From: an uncultured Clostridia bacterium
GTDB taxonomy: Bacteria > Bacillota > Clostridia > Christensenellales > Aristaeellaceae
Length of the DNA: 55,814 nt
Direction: 5' to 3'
Assembly: GCA_934647235.1 (NCBI GenBank)
Contig: CAKUFG010000019.1
Coordinates: 1-55,814, forward strand
Shown here: positions 9,138-17,264 of the stretch, piece by piece
Layout: each line of letters opens with the position of its first letter
Position numbering within the stretch: the first letter of the stretch is position 1
Notes under the pieces: model-generated
Database searches by the model: none
What the model saw: only the letters and a program-made list of their open reading frames with translations
Told to the model about the DNA's origin: nothing
Made by a program: the position numbers and the translations under genes

Positions 9138-9552
9138 CCTCACAATTCGGCATAGTCGTTTTGCGACGCTGACGCTAGCAAAACTCGTTGCCTCATTGGC
9201 GCTGCATCCGCCTGTATCTGCCACAGGCAGCGGCGGATTGCGCGCCTCACCACGCCTACGGCGGAGCCTCTCCTCAAGGAGAAGCCTTTTGGCAGCCGTT
9301 CTCTCCAACAATCGATAGCCGTTGCGCTTGATTTTCGGATTCAACTATTTGCCCCCGTGACACGCCGATGCAATCGGCACGGGCTGGCGAAGCCAGGCCA
9401 GGGGGAAAGCAGGAAGCGAACGCATCCGGGCGGTTCAGGCTTTCACCTGCCACGGGGGCAGGTGGGGCGGCAGTGCCGCCTTCCAGTTATATTAACTTGA
9501 CTTTTTCGTCATACACAGGTTCTTTGTTACTTTCTTCCCTGAAGAAAGTAAC
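9138..9552 (-). repeat. structured intergenic repeat, copy A
   Basis: Read on the minus strand it starts at 9552 with a 12-bp perfect hairpin (GTTACTTTCTTC and its complement, 3-base loop). AAAGAACCTG, a GACG...AAAAGTC box, ATAACTGGAA, a CCCCCGTGGCA arm, a hairpin CTGGC/GCCAG, a hairpin GCCGAT/ATCGGC and the pairing arm TGTCACGGGGG follow in that order. The far end (9138-9290) is a 153-base core that matches copy B (17545-17697) with one difference by eye. The hairpin end lies 30 bases after the stop of the M20 peptidase gene, in its sense direction. No protein-coding content is supported. Confidence 0.85.
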
Positions 9553-9581
9553 GTCCTCCTCGTCCCACTTCGTCTCCCGCC

Positions 9582-10859
9582 TTACGCCTGCAGCATCTGC
9601 CGGAAAAAGGCCACGCCGCGGTTCAGGTTTTCCAGCGACAGGCGCTCGTCTGTGCCGTGTACGCGCAGCAGCTCGTCCCTGGACAGAATAAAGGGGCTGA
9701 AACGATATACCTGCGGGCAGAGGGATTCCATACGCCGCGCATCCGTGCCGCCCGCAAGCAGAGAGGGCACGATCACCGTGCCCGGAAAATGCACGGCAAT
9801 GGCGGTGCACAGCGCGTCCCAGGCAGGGCCGTTGGCAGGGGACAGCGCGCCGGGCTCCTCCTGGCACTGAACAGATAGCGTGATGGGCGAGCGCGCAATG
9901 CAGCGGCGCACCCGGCGCAGCAGGGCCTCGGCGCTGTCTCCGGGCAGGATGCTGGCCGAATAATACAGCGTGGGGATATCGCCCAGCAGCGCGTCGCCCG
10001 ATTGCTTCCATAAGGATAGCTGCGTGCGGGTGATCGCGCGGCCTGTGGCCGTGCGCGATAGCCGATGCAGCAGCGGCCTGTAAAAAAGGCGGCCGTGGGA
10101 CAGGCAGAAGCGGTCGCGCCCGTTCAGCAGCGGGCGCATGGCGGGCAGCATAGCCGACAGCACCGGGCCGCATAGCCGCGCGCGAGGATGGATGCGCGAT
10201 ATGCGCGCCGCCGCGCGGGAAAGCTCCTCCAGCGCGCGCGGAGCCGTGCAGCTGAGCGAAAACAGCAGCCGTCCCTTCTCAGCCACGCCCACCGTGGCGA
10301 AGGGCCTGCGCGTCAGCGCGAAGGGCTGGGAAATGTTGCCGCCCTCATCCAGGACAAAGGCGGGGCGCACGCCGCGTGCCTGCAGCAGGCGGACCATGGC
10401 GGCCATGCTGCCGCCGCGCGTTTCCTCATCGCAGGAAAAGGCAAACCAGATGTCCCCGCCGGGCTGCCAGCCCTCGCGCAGCAGTCCCTCGGCGGCCGTC
10501 AGAAGAGCAGCCAGATGTCCCTTCATATCCGCCGCTCCGCGCCCATAGATATAGCCGCCGTGCATTTCACCGCCAAAGGGCGGATGCGTCCAGGCGCTCA
10601 GATCGCCGGGGCTGACCACATCCAGATGCGATAAAAACACCAGGGGCTGCCCCTCCAGCGCGCCGGGCAGGTGCAGCAAAAGCGCGCCGCCGCCCAGCGT
10701 TTCGCAGCTGCACAGCGAAAAAAGCCGTGGAAACAGCTGGCGCAGAAGCGTATGCAGGCGGCGGAATATCCCCGCGTCGCCGCCCGAAACGGTGGGCTGC
10801 ATGATGCACAGCGACAGCGCGCGCGCGGCGTAATCCTCGGGCAGGGCAGAACAGGTCAC
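9582..10859 (-). CDS. M20-family metallopeptidase/deacylase
   Basis: The 425-residue protein has the M20 (ArgE/DapE/carboxypeptidase) catalytic pattern: HLDVVSPG with the first zinc ligand, GRGAADMKG with the bridging Asp, and CDEETRGGS with the catalytic Glu pair, followed by a dimerisation-like insert and a C-terminal catalytic part. Members hydrolyse peptide or amide bonds in the cytosol with two zinc ions. Substrate cannot be assigned; it is not clearly ArgE, DapE or PepT. The start is GTG with GGGGGAAAG upstream; no ATG gives a better fit. It is a single-gene unit whose 3' end faces repeat copy A. Confidence 0.85.
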   Translation of the reverse strand: MTCSALPEDYAARALSLCIMQPTVSGGDAGIFRRLHTLLRQLFPRLFSLCSCETLGGGALLLHLPGALEGQPLVFLSHLDVVSPGDLSAWTHPPFGGEMHGGYIYGRGAADMKGHLAALLTAAEGLLREGWQPGGDIWFAFSCDEETRGGSMAAMVRLLQARGVRPAFVLDEGGNISQPFALTRRPFATVGVAEKGRLLFSLSCTAPRALEELSRAAARISRIHPRARLCGPVLSAMLPAMRPLLNGRDRFCLSHGRLFYRPLLHRLSRTATGRAITRTQLSLWKQSGDALLGDIPTLYYSASILPGDSAEALLRRVRRCIARSPITLSVQCQEEPGALSPANGPAWDALCTAIAVHFPGTVIVPSLLAGGTDARRMESLCPQVYRFSPFILSRDELLRVHGTDERLSLENLNRGVAFFRQMLQA

Positions 10860-10984
10860 AAAAGCTTTCCCCCAATAAACGCTATTTAAAAATTATTCCC
10901 ATAGCTTTTTCGACGGCGGCGGCAAAAAATCCTGCTGCCGGGGCAGAAACAGGGCGAAATCGATCAAAAAAGTGAAAATTGGAA

Positions 10985-11014
10985 TTGCCTATCCGGGATG
11001 TATTGTGCTATAAT
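10985..11014 (+). promoter_or_regulatory. pfkA promoter
   Basis: TTGCCT (10985-10990) and TATAAT (11009-11014) are 18 bases apart, with TGC as an extended -10. A consensus-like start for a highly expressed glycolytic gene. Confidence 0.75.
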
Positions 11015-11020
11015 CATTCG

Positions 11021-11038
11021 GCGATTTCTCTAAATCGC
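11021..11038 (+). other. hairpin at the 5' end of the pfkA transcript
   Basis: GCGATTT (11021-11027) pairs with AAATCGC (11032-11038) around CTCT. It would sit at the very start of the transcript, a place where stems often protect mRNA from decay. Confidence 0.5.
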
Positions 11039-11098
11039 TCCCGATGCAAAAGCAGTCTTCCGCGGCGCGGCCGCGCTTGAAAGGAGTATGAACTTTTT

Positions 11099-12160
11099 AT
11101 GCCTTACATTGCTGTATTGACCAGCGGCGGCGACAGCCCCGGCATGAACGCGGCGGTTACCGCCATCGCCCGCAGCGCAGCGCTGCTCAATATGCCCCTG
11201 CTGGGCGTGGACCGCGGCTTTAACGGCCTGCTGGGCAAAAACCCCAAGACCGATTTTGTGGAGCTGAACCTTGAAAAGGCGCTGGATATCGCCGACCTGC
11301 CCGGCACGCAGCTGCGTACCGCCCGGTGCGTGGAGTTCAAGGATAAGGCTGTGCAGACCCGCGCGGCCAAACTGCTGCGCGATATGGATGTGGCCGGCCT
11401 GATCGTCATCGGCGGCGACGGCAGCTTCCAGGGCGCGCGCGCGCTGTGCGAGCAGGGCATTCCCTGCATCGGCATTCCCGGCACCATCGATAACGACCTG
11501 GCGTACACCGAAATGACGCTGGGCTTTGACACCGCCGTCAACGTGTGCGTGGACGCGGTGCGCTCCATCCGCGCCACCTCCCGCTCCCATGACCGTCCCC
11601 ATGTGGTGGAGGTAATGGGCCGTCACTGCGGCGATATCGCCCTGATGACCGCCGCCTCTACGGGCGCGGAAATCGTTATCGCTCCCGAGGCCAAGCGCTG
11701 GACGGTGGATGAGATTGCCCACCGCCTGCAAAGCCAGATTGACCGCGGCAACTACCGCAGCACCATCGTGGTGGCCGAGGGCAGCTGGGAAATGATGGCG
11801 CCCTTTGATGTGTACAAATTCCTCAAGCCCTACGGCAAGGAAGTGTTTGAGGGCGAGCCCATGACGGCCTATCGCTTTGCCAGCGTGCTCAAGCGCAAGA
11901 CCACCATGCCCGACGGCTCCTTCCCCGAGGTGCGCCATACGGTGATCGGCTATACCCAGCGCGGCGCGCAGCCCACGGCCCGCGACGCCACCTTCGCCTT
12001 TGAATCCGGCGTGCTGGCGGTCAACCTGCTGCAGCATGGCGTAAGCAACCGCGTGATCGGCATGAAGCACGGCAAGGTGTATCATGAGGACATCGAAAAG
12101 GCCCTCAAGGCCCGCCGGCCCTTCAACCGCTCGCTGTACAATACCATCAACGCCCTGTAA
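11099..12160 (+). CDS. pfkA: 6-phosphofructokinase
   Basis: This 353-residue cytosolic enzyme phosphorylates fructose 6-phosphate to fructose 1,6-bisphosphate, the committed step of glycolysis. Motifs seen: TSGGDSPGMNAA at residues 8-19, GGDGSFQGA near 104, PGTIDND near 125 and MGRHCGDIAL near 168. Gly at the GGDGS site and PGTIDND rather than PKTIDND favour the ATP-dependent over the pyrophosphate-dependent form. It is some 30 residues longer than typical bacterial PfkA. The ATG at 11099 has GAAAGGAG about 12 bases upstream, a slightly long gap; a closer ATG at 11089 opens only an 11-codon frame. No partner gene is in the operon. Confidence 0.93.
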   Translation: MPYIAVLTSGGDSPGMNAAVTAIARSAALLNMPLLGVDRGFNGLLGKNPKTDFVELNLEKALDIADLPGTQLRTARCVEFKDKAVQTRAAKLLRDMDVAGLIVIGGDGSFQGARALCEQGIPCIGIPGTIDNDLAYTEMTLGFDTAVNVCVDAVRSIRATSRSHDRPHVVEVMGRHCGDIALMTAASTGAEIVIAPEAKRWTVDEIAHRLQSQIDRGNYRSTIVVAEGSWEMMAPFDVYKFLKPYGKEVFEGEPMTAYRFASVLKRKTTMPDGSFPEVRHTVIGYTQRGAQPTARDATFAFESGVLAVNLLQHGVSNRVIGMKHGKVYHEDIEKALKARRPFNRSLYNTINAL

Positions 12161-12191
12161 TTGTAAATTTGCAAAAAAGCCCCGCGCAGGG

Positions 12192-12221
12192 TTGACAGCC
12201 CATGAATGGCTGTGCTAAAAT
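12192..12221 (+). promoter_or_regulatory. promoter of the attenuated ABC exporter operon
   Basis: TTGACA (12192-12197) and TAAAAT (12216-12221) are 18 bases apart, with TGC before the -10. The transcript would begin near 12228, well before the leader ORF. Confidence 0.75.
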
Positions 12222-12278
12222 ACATTTTGTGCCAGATTCTTACATCGGCATAAAAATAAAAAGAAAGGAGGCTGCGTC

Positions 12279-12383
12279 GTGTTCATCTTTGCAAAGCTGG
12301 TAGAGTTCTTTCCCCGTGTTCAGGCATGGGATGCTCTTTCTGTGCAGGCGCAGCCGCCTTTGGATTGCGCGCGGGCTTTTTAA
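12279..12383 (+). CDS. 34-codon leader peptide of the ABC exporter operon
   Basis: A short reading frame starts at GTG (12279) seven bases after a perfect AGGAGG (12266-12271) and ends at TAA (12381-12383), ten bases before a terminator hairpin. The predicted peptide begins with a hydrophobic VFIFAKLVEFF and has no similarity I recognise. Its strong ribosome site, position and overlap with an antiterminator arm (12322-12338) argue for a regulatory leader. The layout recalls BmrB, the leader peptide of the Bacillus bmrCD multidrug exporter, where ribosome stalling by antibiotics prevents termination. The sequence itself does not resemble BmrB to my knowledge. Translation is inferred, not shown. 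Confidence 0.7.
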   Translation: MFIFAKLVEFFPRVQAWDALSVQAQPPLDCARAF

Positions 12384-12433
12384 GCGTGCATTGAAGAGCG
12401 TCTGCTGCCTATACGCATGCGGACGCTCTTTTT
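12322..12433 (+). promoter_or_regulatory. transcription attenuator (antiterminator/terminator switch)
   Basis: Terminator: AAGAGCGTC (12394-12402) pairs perfectly with GACGCTCTT (12422-12430), followed by TTT. Antiterminator: AGGCA (12322-12326) plus GATGCTCTT (12330-12338), inside the leader ORF, can instead pair with AAGAGCGTC and the adjacent TGCCT (12394-12410). A ribosome moving normally through the leader would open the antiterminator and allow termination; one stalled early would leave it intact and permit read-through into the exporter. Confidence 0.75.
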
Positions 12434-12473
12434 CTATGCTTTTTTCGATGCGAAAGGAGAGGTGATTGATCCA

Positions 12474-14294
12474 ATGAACAAGCGAAGGATGCGCTTGATG
12501 GGCAAGCTGGTGGCGCAGAATAAGTGGCTCTTTATCGGGGCGTCGCTGTGCGTGCTGATCAGCGTGGTCATCGATTACCTGACACCCCTGCTGCTGGCCG
12601 AAACGCTGGACTATTATCTCAGCGGCCAGCCCTCCACCATGCCGGCGTTTGTCAACCGCTGGGTGGACAGCTGGGGCGGCCCCGGCTTTATGGCGCGCAA
12701 CCTGTGGATCGTGGGTCTGGCGCTGGTGGGGCTGAATATTGTGGGCGGCGCGATCAACTTTTTCAAGGGCCGCTGGCAAAGCAAGGCGGGCGAAAACGTG
12801 GCGCTGTACCTGCGCGAACGGCTGTATGAGCACATCCAGCACCTGCCCTTCAGCTATCATGTAAAGGCCGAAACGGGCGATCTGGTGCAGCGCTGCACCA
12901 GCGATGTGGATACCGTGCGCCGCTTCCTGGCCAGCCAGCTGCTGGCGGTGGTATCCTCGGTGCTGATGATCGTGGTGGCGCTGACGATGCTGTTCAGCAA
13001 AAACGTGAAGCTGGCGCTGCTCAGCATGGTGATGGTGCCGGCCATTTTCTGCTTTGCGTTTCTGTTCTTCAAGTGGGTGGTCAAGGCCTTTGGCGATGCG
13101 GACGCATCCGAAGGTCGCCTCAGCGCCGTGCTGCAGGAAAACCTGACCGGCGTGCGCGTGGTGCGCGCCTTCGGCCAGCAGCAATACGAAGTGGAAAAAT
13201 TCACCGGCGCAAGCGCGGATTACAAAAAGAAATCCTTCAAGGTAAGCAAGCTCCTGGCCGTGTACTGGGCGGGCAGCGATACCATGTGCATGATCCAGAG
13301 CGGCATTACGCTGATCATGTGCGTGCTCTTTGCCGCGCGCGGCGAAATCACCGTGGGCACTATGGTGGTGTTTACCAGCTATGTGGGCAAGCTCCTGTGG
13401 CCCATCCGCCAGCTGGGACGCATTCTGTCCGACGCAGGCAAAAGCTTTGTGGCTGTGGAGCGCATTGACGAGATCCTCCGCGCGCCCGTGGAGCCTGCCG
13501 AGCCGGACGCCATCCAGCCTCCTCTGAACGGGGATATCGTGTTTGATCACGTCACCTTCGGCTATGACAACAACCGCAACGTCCTGCAGGATATGAGCTT
13601 TACCATCCCCGCAGGAAAAACCGTGGCCATCCTGGGCGCTACGGGCAGCGGCAAGAGCAGCATCGTACACCTGATGCAGCGCCTCTTTGAGCCGCAGAGC
13701 GGCCGCATCACCATCGGCGGCGTGGATATCCAGAAAATTGACCGCAGCTACCTGCGCGCCCATGTGGGCCTGGTGCTGCAGGAGCCCTTCCTGTATTCCA
13801 AGACGCTGCGCGACAACGTGGGCATTGCCGCCTCCCATCCCTCCCAGCAGGCTATTGAACGTGCGGCCGTGGACGCCAGCGCCCTCAGTTTTATTGAGGA
13901 CAGCGAAAACGGCTGGGATACGGTGGTGGGCGAGCGCGGCGTGACGCTCTCGGGCGGCCAGAAGCAGCGCATCGCCATTGCCCGTACCCTGATGAAGGAT
14001 AACGATATCCTGATCTTCGACGATTCCCTGTCCGCCGTGGATACCGAAACCGACGCGGCCATCCGCCATGCCCTCAAGGAGCATAGCCGCGATACCACCA
14101 CCATCATCATCAGCCATCGCGTGGTGACGCTGTCGCAGGCCGATCTGATCCTGGTGGTGGAGGATGGCCACGTCATCCAGCAGGGCACGCATCAGCAGCT
14201 GATTCATCAGCCCGGCCTGTATGCGCGCATCTTTAACATCCAGACCGCGCTGGAGGAGGAATTTGCCCGCCACAGCGCCCAGGAGGTGAACTAA
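12474..14294 (+). CDS. ABC exporter subunit 1 (degenerate ATP site)
   Basis: The 606-residue half-transporter has an N-terminal six-helix exporter membrane domain (about 15-310) and a C-terminal ATPase domain (about 345-590) with GATGSGKSS, LSGGQKQR and ILIFDDSLSAVD. Asp replaces the usual catalytic Glu after Walker B, which marks the degenerate site of heterodimeric exporters such as BmrC and TM287. Its partner is the next gene, four bases away. Substrate is probably a drug-like or lipid compound, not determinable here. The ATG at 12474 is chosen because GAGGTGA lies eight bases upstream; an earlier in-frame ATG sits inside the attenuator stem. Expression should depend on the attenuator. Confidence 0.9.
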   Translation: MNKRRMRLMGKLVAQNKWLFIGASLCVLISVVIDYLTPLLLAETLDYYLSGQPSTMPAFVNRWVDSWGGPGFMARNLWIVGLALVGLNIVGGAINFFKGRWQSKAGENVALYLRERLYEHIQHLPFSYHVKAETGDLVQRCTSDVDTVRRFLASQLLAVVSSVLMIVVALTMLFSKNVKLALLSMVMVPAIFCFAFLFFKWVVKAFGDADASEGRLSAVLQENLTGVRVVRAFGQQQYEVEKFTGASADYKKKSFKVSKLLAVYWAGSDTMCMIQSGITLIMCVLFAARGEITVGTMVVFTSYVGKLLWPIRQLGRILSDAGKSFVAVERIDEILRAPVEPAEPDAIQPPLNGDIVFDHVTFGYDNNRNVLQDMSFTIPAGKTVAILGATGSGKSSIVHLMQRLFEPQSGRITIGGVDIQKIDRSYLRAHVGLVLQEPFLYSKTLRDNVGIAASHPSQQAIERAAVDASALSFIEDSENGWDTVVGERGVTLSGGQKQRIAIARTLMKDNDILIFDDSLSAVDTETDAAIRHALKEHSRDTTTIIISHRVVTLSQADLILVVEDGHVIQQGTHQQLIHQPGLYARIFNIQTALEEEFARHSAQEVN

Positions 14295-14298
14295 AGCC

Positions 14299-16224
14299 AT
14301 GCAGCAGACGCAGGAAAAAGACTATACGCAAAAATTTGACCTGTCCCTGTGGCGCAAGATTTTCCATCATGCCCGGCAGTATTATCCGCATCTGGCCGCG
14401 CTGGCCCTGTCGATGGCCATCAGCGCCCTGTGCGACGTGGCCTTTCCGCTGCTGACCAGCTACGCGATCGACTATCTGATTCCCGGCACGGGCGCGCAGG
14501 CCCCCTCGGGCGCCATGGCCCGGCTGATGTACAACATGGTCGGCTCGGCGGCCGCCCTGTTTTCCGGCAACACCATGGCGGGCTTTATCTTCCTGTATGC
14601 AATGCTGGTGATTGTGCAGGTCGCTACCATTTACGCCTTCCTGTATCTGGGCGGCGTAATCGAGGTGGGCGTGTGCTACAACATCCGCCAGGAAGCCTTC
14701 CATAAGCTGCAGGAGCTGCCCTTTTCCTATTATGACCGCATGCCTGTCGGCTATCTGATGAGCCGCATGACCAGCGATATCCAGCGCCTGGCCGAAACCA
14801 TCGGCTGGAGCCTGCTGGATCTGTTCTGGGGCGTGGTGATGCTGGTAATGTGCTCGGTCACGATGCTGACCATCAACTGGAAGCTGGGCCTGACCGTGAT
14901 GGTGGTGCTGCCGCCGCTGGCCGTTATCAGCTTTTATTTCCAGCAGAAGATCCTCAAGAGCTGGCGCGCCGTGCGCAAGACCAACAGCCGCATCACCGGC
15001 GCGTTCAACGAGGGCATCATGGGCGCGAAAACCACCAAAACCCTGGTGCGCGAGGAAGCCAACATGCAGGAGTTCGGCGAACTGACCCACGAGATGCGCC
15101 GCTCCTCCGTGCGCGCCGCGTCGCTCAACGCCCTGTATCTGCCCATCGTTATTTCCCTGGGCTCGCTGGCCACGGCTTACGCCCTCTGGCGCGGCGGCAA
15201 TCTGGTGCTGGCCGGGGCCATGTCCCTGGGCGTTATCCAAGTGTTCGTCAATTACACGGTGCAGTTTTTCGAGCCCGTGCGCAACATTGCTGGCGTGTTC
15301 AGTGAAATGCAGTCGGCACAGGCCGCGGCCGAGCGCGTGATGACGCTGCTGGACACCCAGCCCGACATTGTGGACAGCTCCGAGGTGGTGGCGCAATTTG
15401 GCGATAATTTCCATCCCAAGCGTGAAAACTGGCCCGAGCTGCACGGCGATATCGACTTTGAGCACGTGGATTTCAAGTATCAGGATGGCGAGCGCGTGCT
15501 GACGGACTTTAACCTGCACGTCAAGGCGGGCGAAACCATCGCGCTGGTCGGCCCCACGGGCGCAGGCAAATCCACTGTGGTCAATCTGGTGTGCCGCTTC
15601 TATGAGCCTACAGGCGGCGAAATCAAAATCGACGGCGTGGACTACCGCAAGCGCAGCCAGCTGTGGCTGCAATCCAACCTGGGCTATGTGCTGCAGGAGC
15701 CGCGGCTGTTCTCGGGTACCATTCGCGACAACATCCGCTATTCCAAGCTGGACGCTACGGACGAAGAGATCCGCCGCGCGGCGCAGCTGGTAAACGCCGA
15801 ATCCTTTATCCTGAAGATGGAAAAGGGCTATGACACCGATGTGGGCGAAGGCGGCAGCCGCTTGTCCACGGGCGAAAAGCAGCTGATTTCCTTTGCCCGC
15901 GCGATCCTGAGCAATCCGCGCATCTTCATCCTGGACGAGGCCACCTCCTCCGTCGATACTGAAACCGAGGTCATGATTCAGCAGGCCATCTCCCAGGTGC
16001 TTACGGGGCGTACATCCTTTATTATCGCCCACCGCCTGTCCACCGTCCGCTCGGCCGACCGCATCCTGGTCATCGAGGACGGCAAGATCAAGGAGCAGGG
16101 CACGCATCAGCAGCTGCTGCGCATGAAGGGCAGCTATTACAAGCTGTACATGAGCCAGTTTGAGGAAGAACGCGCGCAGGAAATCCTGTCCGCCAAGCCT
16201 GCAGACAGCAAAACGGACAATTAA
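14299..16224 (+). CDS. ABC exporter subunit 2 (canonical catalytic Glu)
   Basis: The 641-residue half-transporter has a membrane domain (about 25-345) and an ATPase domain (about 385-620) with GPTGAGKST, a noncanonical signature LSTGEKQ and a full Walker B FILDEATSSVD. The altered signature here and the missing Glu in subunit 1 would both fall in the same composite site, leaving one active site, exactly as in BmrCD/TM287-288-type heterodimers. The ribosome site AGGAGGTGA overlaps the end of the previous gene, so the two are coupled. No terminator with a clear T-run follows; a GC-rich hairpin lies at 16245-16271. Confidence 0.92.
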   Translation: MQQTQEKDYTQKFDLSLWRKIFHHARQYYPHLAALALSMAISALCDVAFPLLTSYAIDYLIPGTGAQAPSGAMARLMYNMVGSAAALFSGNTMAGFIFLYAMLVIVQVATIYAFLYLGGVIEVGVCYNIRQEAFHKLQELPFSYYDRMPVGYLMSRMTSDIQRLAETIGWSLLDLFWGVVMLVMCSVTMLTINWKLGLTVMVVLPPLAVISFYFQQKILKSWRAVRKTNSRITGAFNEGIMGAKTTKTLVREEANMQEFGELTHEMRRSSVRAASLNALYLPIVISLGSLATAYALWRGGNLVLAGAMSLGVIQVFVNYTVQFFEPVRNIAGVFSEMQSAQAAAERVMTLLDTQPDIVDSSEVVAQFGDNFHPKRENWPELHGDIDFEHVDFKYQDGERVLTDFNLHVKAGETIALVGPTGAGKSTVVNLVCRFYEPTGGEIKIDGVDYRKRSQLWLQSNLGYVLQEPRLFSGTIRDNIRYSKLDATDEEIRRAAQLVNAESFILKMEKGYDTDVGEGGSRLSTGEKQLISFARAILSNPRIFILDEATSSVDTETEVMIQQAISQVLTGRTSFIIAHRLSTVRSADRILVIEDGKIKEQGTHQQLLRMKGSYYKLYMSQFEEERAQEILSAKPADSKTDN

Positions 16225-16244
16225 AGCAGCCCCATGTATATTTT

Positions 16245-16271
16245 ATCCCCCTGCCCTTGCGGCGGGGGGAT
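16245..16271. terminator. GC-rich hairpin after the exporter operon
   Basis: ATCCCCC (16245-16251) pairs with GGGGGAT (16265-16271), with inner GCC/GGC pairing. There is no T-run on the plus strand, so termination strength is doubtful. Confidence 0.45.
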
Positions 16272-16286
16272 TCGTTATGGTAAAAT
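16257..16286 (+). promoter_or_regulatory. promoter of the SPFH gene
   Basis: TTGCGG (16257-16262) and TAAAAT (16281-16286) are 18 bases apart, with TGG extending the -10. The -35 lies inside the preceding hairpin. Confidence 0.55.
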
Positions 16287-16323
16287 CTGACCGTAATCGA
16301 AAAACAAGGAGGATTTTACATCC

Positions 16324-17235
16324 ATGAACGCTTACCCTAACGCCAACCCCGCTCCCCGCAGAAGCGGCAATAAAAAGCTGATCCGCGCGGGCGTGATCGC
16401 CGCAGTGGTCATTGTGCTGGCGCTGATTGTATACAGCGGCTGCACCGCCATCGTGCCCACAGGCTATACCGGCATCCTGACCACCTTCGGCAAGGTGGCC
16501 GACTACACGCTGGACGCAGGCTTCCACCTGAAAAGCCCCTTCCAGGTGGTCACTGTGATGGATAACCGCGAGCAGAAAACCAGCTACAACACGCAGGCCT
16601 TCTCCAGCGATATCCAGCAGGTGCAGGTGATCGGCTCCATCAACTACAACATCAACAAGACCACGGCCATGAACCTGTTCAAGGACGTGGGCACCAACTA
16701 CTATAACACCCTGGTTTCGCCCCGCCTGCTGGAAAACCTCAAGGCTGTGTTTTCCAAGTACACGGCGGAGGAGCTGATTTCCTCCCGCGACCGCCTGTCC
16801 ATTGAAACCCGCGAGATGCTGAGCAAGGAAATGAGCGGCTACGGCATCAATATCATCAGCGTATCCATTGAGGATATCGACTTTGCCGACGCCTTTACCG
16901 ATGCGGTGGAGGCCAAGCAGGTGGCCCAGCAGGGCAAGCTGAAGGCTGAAATTGAGCAGGAGCAGGCCACCATGGAGGCGCAGCAGCAGGCCGAGCGCAA
17001 GAAGATTGCCGCCGAGGCTGAGGCCAACGTGCAGAAGATCAACGCCGATGCGGAAGCCTATGCCATCCGCGCGCAGGCTGAAGCCCAGGCTGAGGCCAAC
17101 CGGCAGATCGCCCAGTCGCTTACGCCCGAGCTGATTGAGTACACCCAGGTATCCAGCTGGGATGGCAAGCTGCCCACCTATATGGCCGGCGGCGATTCCA
17201 CCACCCTGCCCGTGCTGAACCTGAACGATCAGTAA
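16324..17235 (+). CDS. SPFH/band 7 membrane protein (prohibitin-like)
   Basis: The 303-residue protein has one N-terminal transmembrane segment (about 22-42), an SPFH/band 7 domain (about 43-205, with VPTGYTGILTTFGKV and the segment ISVSIEDIDFADAFTDAVEA) and an Ala/Glu/Gln-rich coiled coil (about 205-265). SPFH proteins oligomerise on the membrane and organise proteases or microdomains; HflK/HflC and prohibitin are relatives. No partner protease or NfeD gene is adjacent, so the role is open. AAGGAGG lies 11 bases upstream of the ATG. It has its own promoter. Repeat copy B begins 30 bases after its stop. Confidence 0.88.
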   Translation: MNAYPNANPAPRRSGNKKLIRAGVIAAVVIVLALIVYSGCTAIVPTGYTGILTTFGKVADYTLDAGFHLKSPFQVVTVMDNREQKTSYNTQAFSSDIQQVQVIGSINYNINKTTAMNLFKDVGTNYYNTLVSPRLLENLKAVFSKYTAEELISSRDRLSIETREMLSKEMSGYGINIISVSIEDIDFADAFTDAVEAKQVAQQGKLKAEIEQEQATMEAQQQAERKKIAAEAEANVQKINADAEAYAIRAQAEAQAEANRQIAQSLTPELIEYTQVSSWDGKLPTYMAGGDSTTLPVLNLNDQ

Positions 17236-17264
17236 AGCGCAGGGGTGAGGGGATGGGGGGTTAC

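Noticed and set aside
9138..9344. Minus-strand open frame across repeat copy A, with a similar one across copy B
   Set aside because: The similarity comes from the nearly identical DNA core. The frame has no ribosome site, and the conserved parts are hairpins, not codon-biased.
12240..16107. Long minus-strand open frames opposite the ABC exporter genes
   Set aside because: Same reason: they mirror the exporter codons, and the plus-strand genes have complete ABC motifs, ribosome sites and a promoter.
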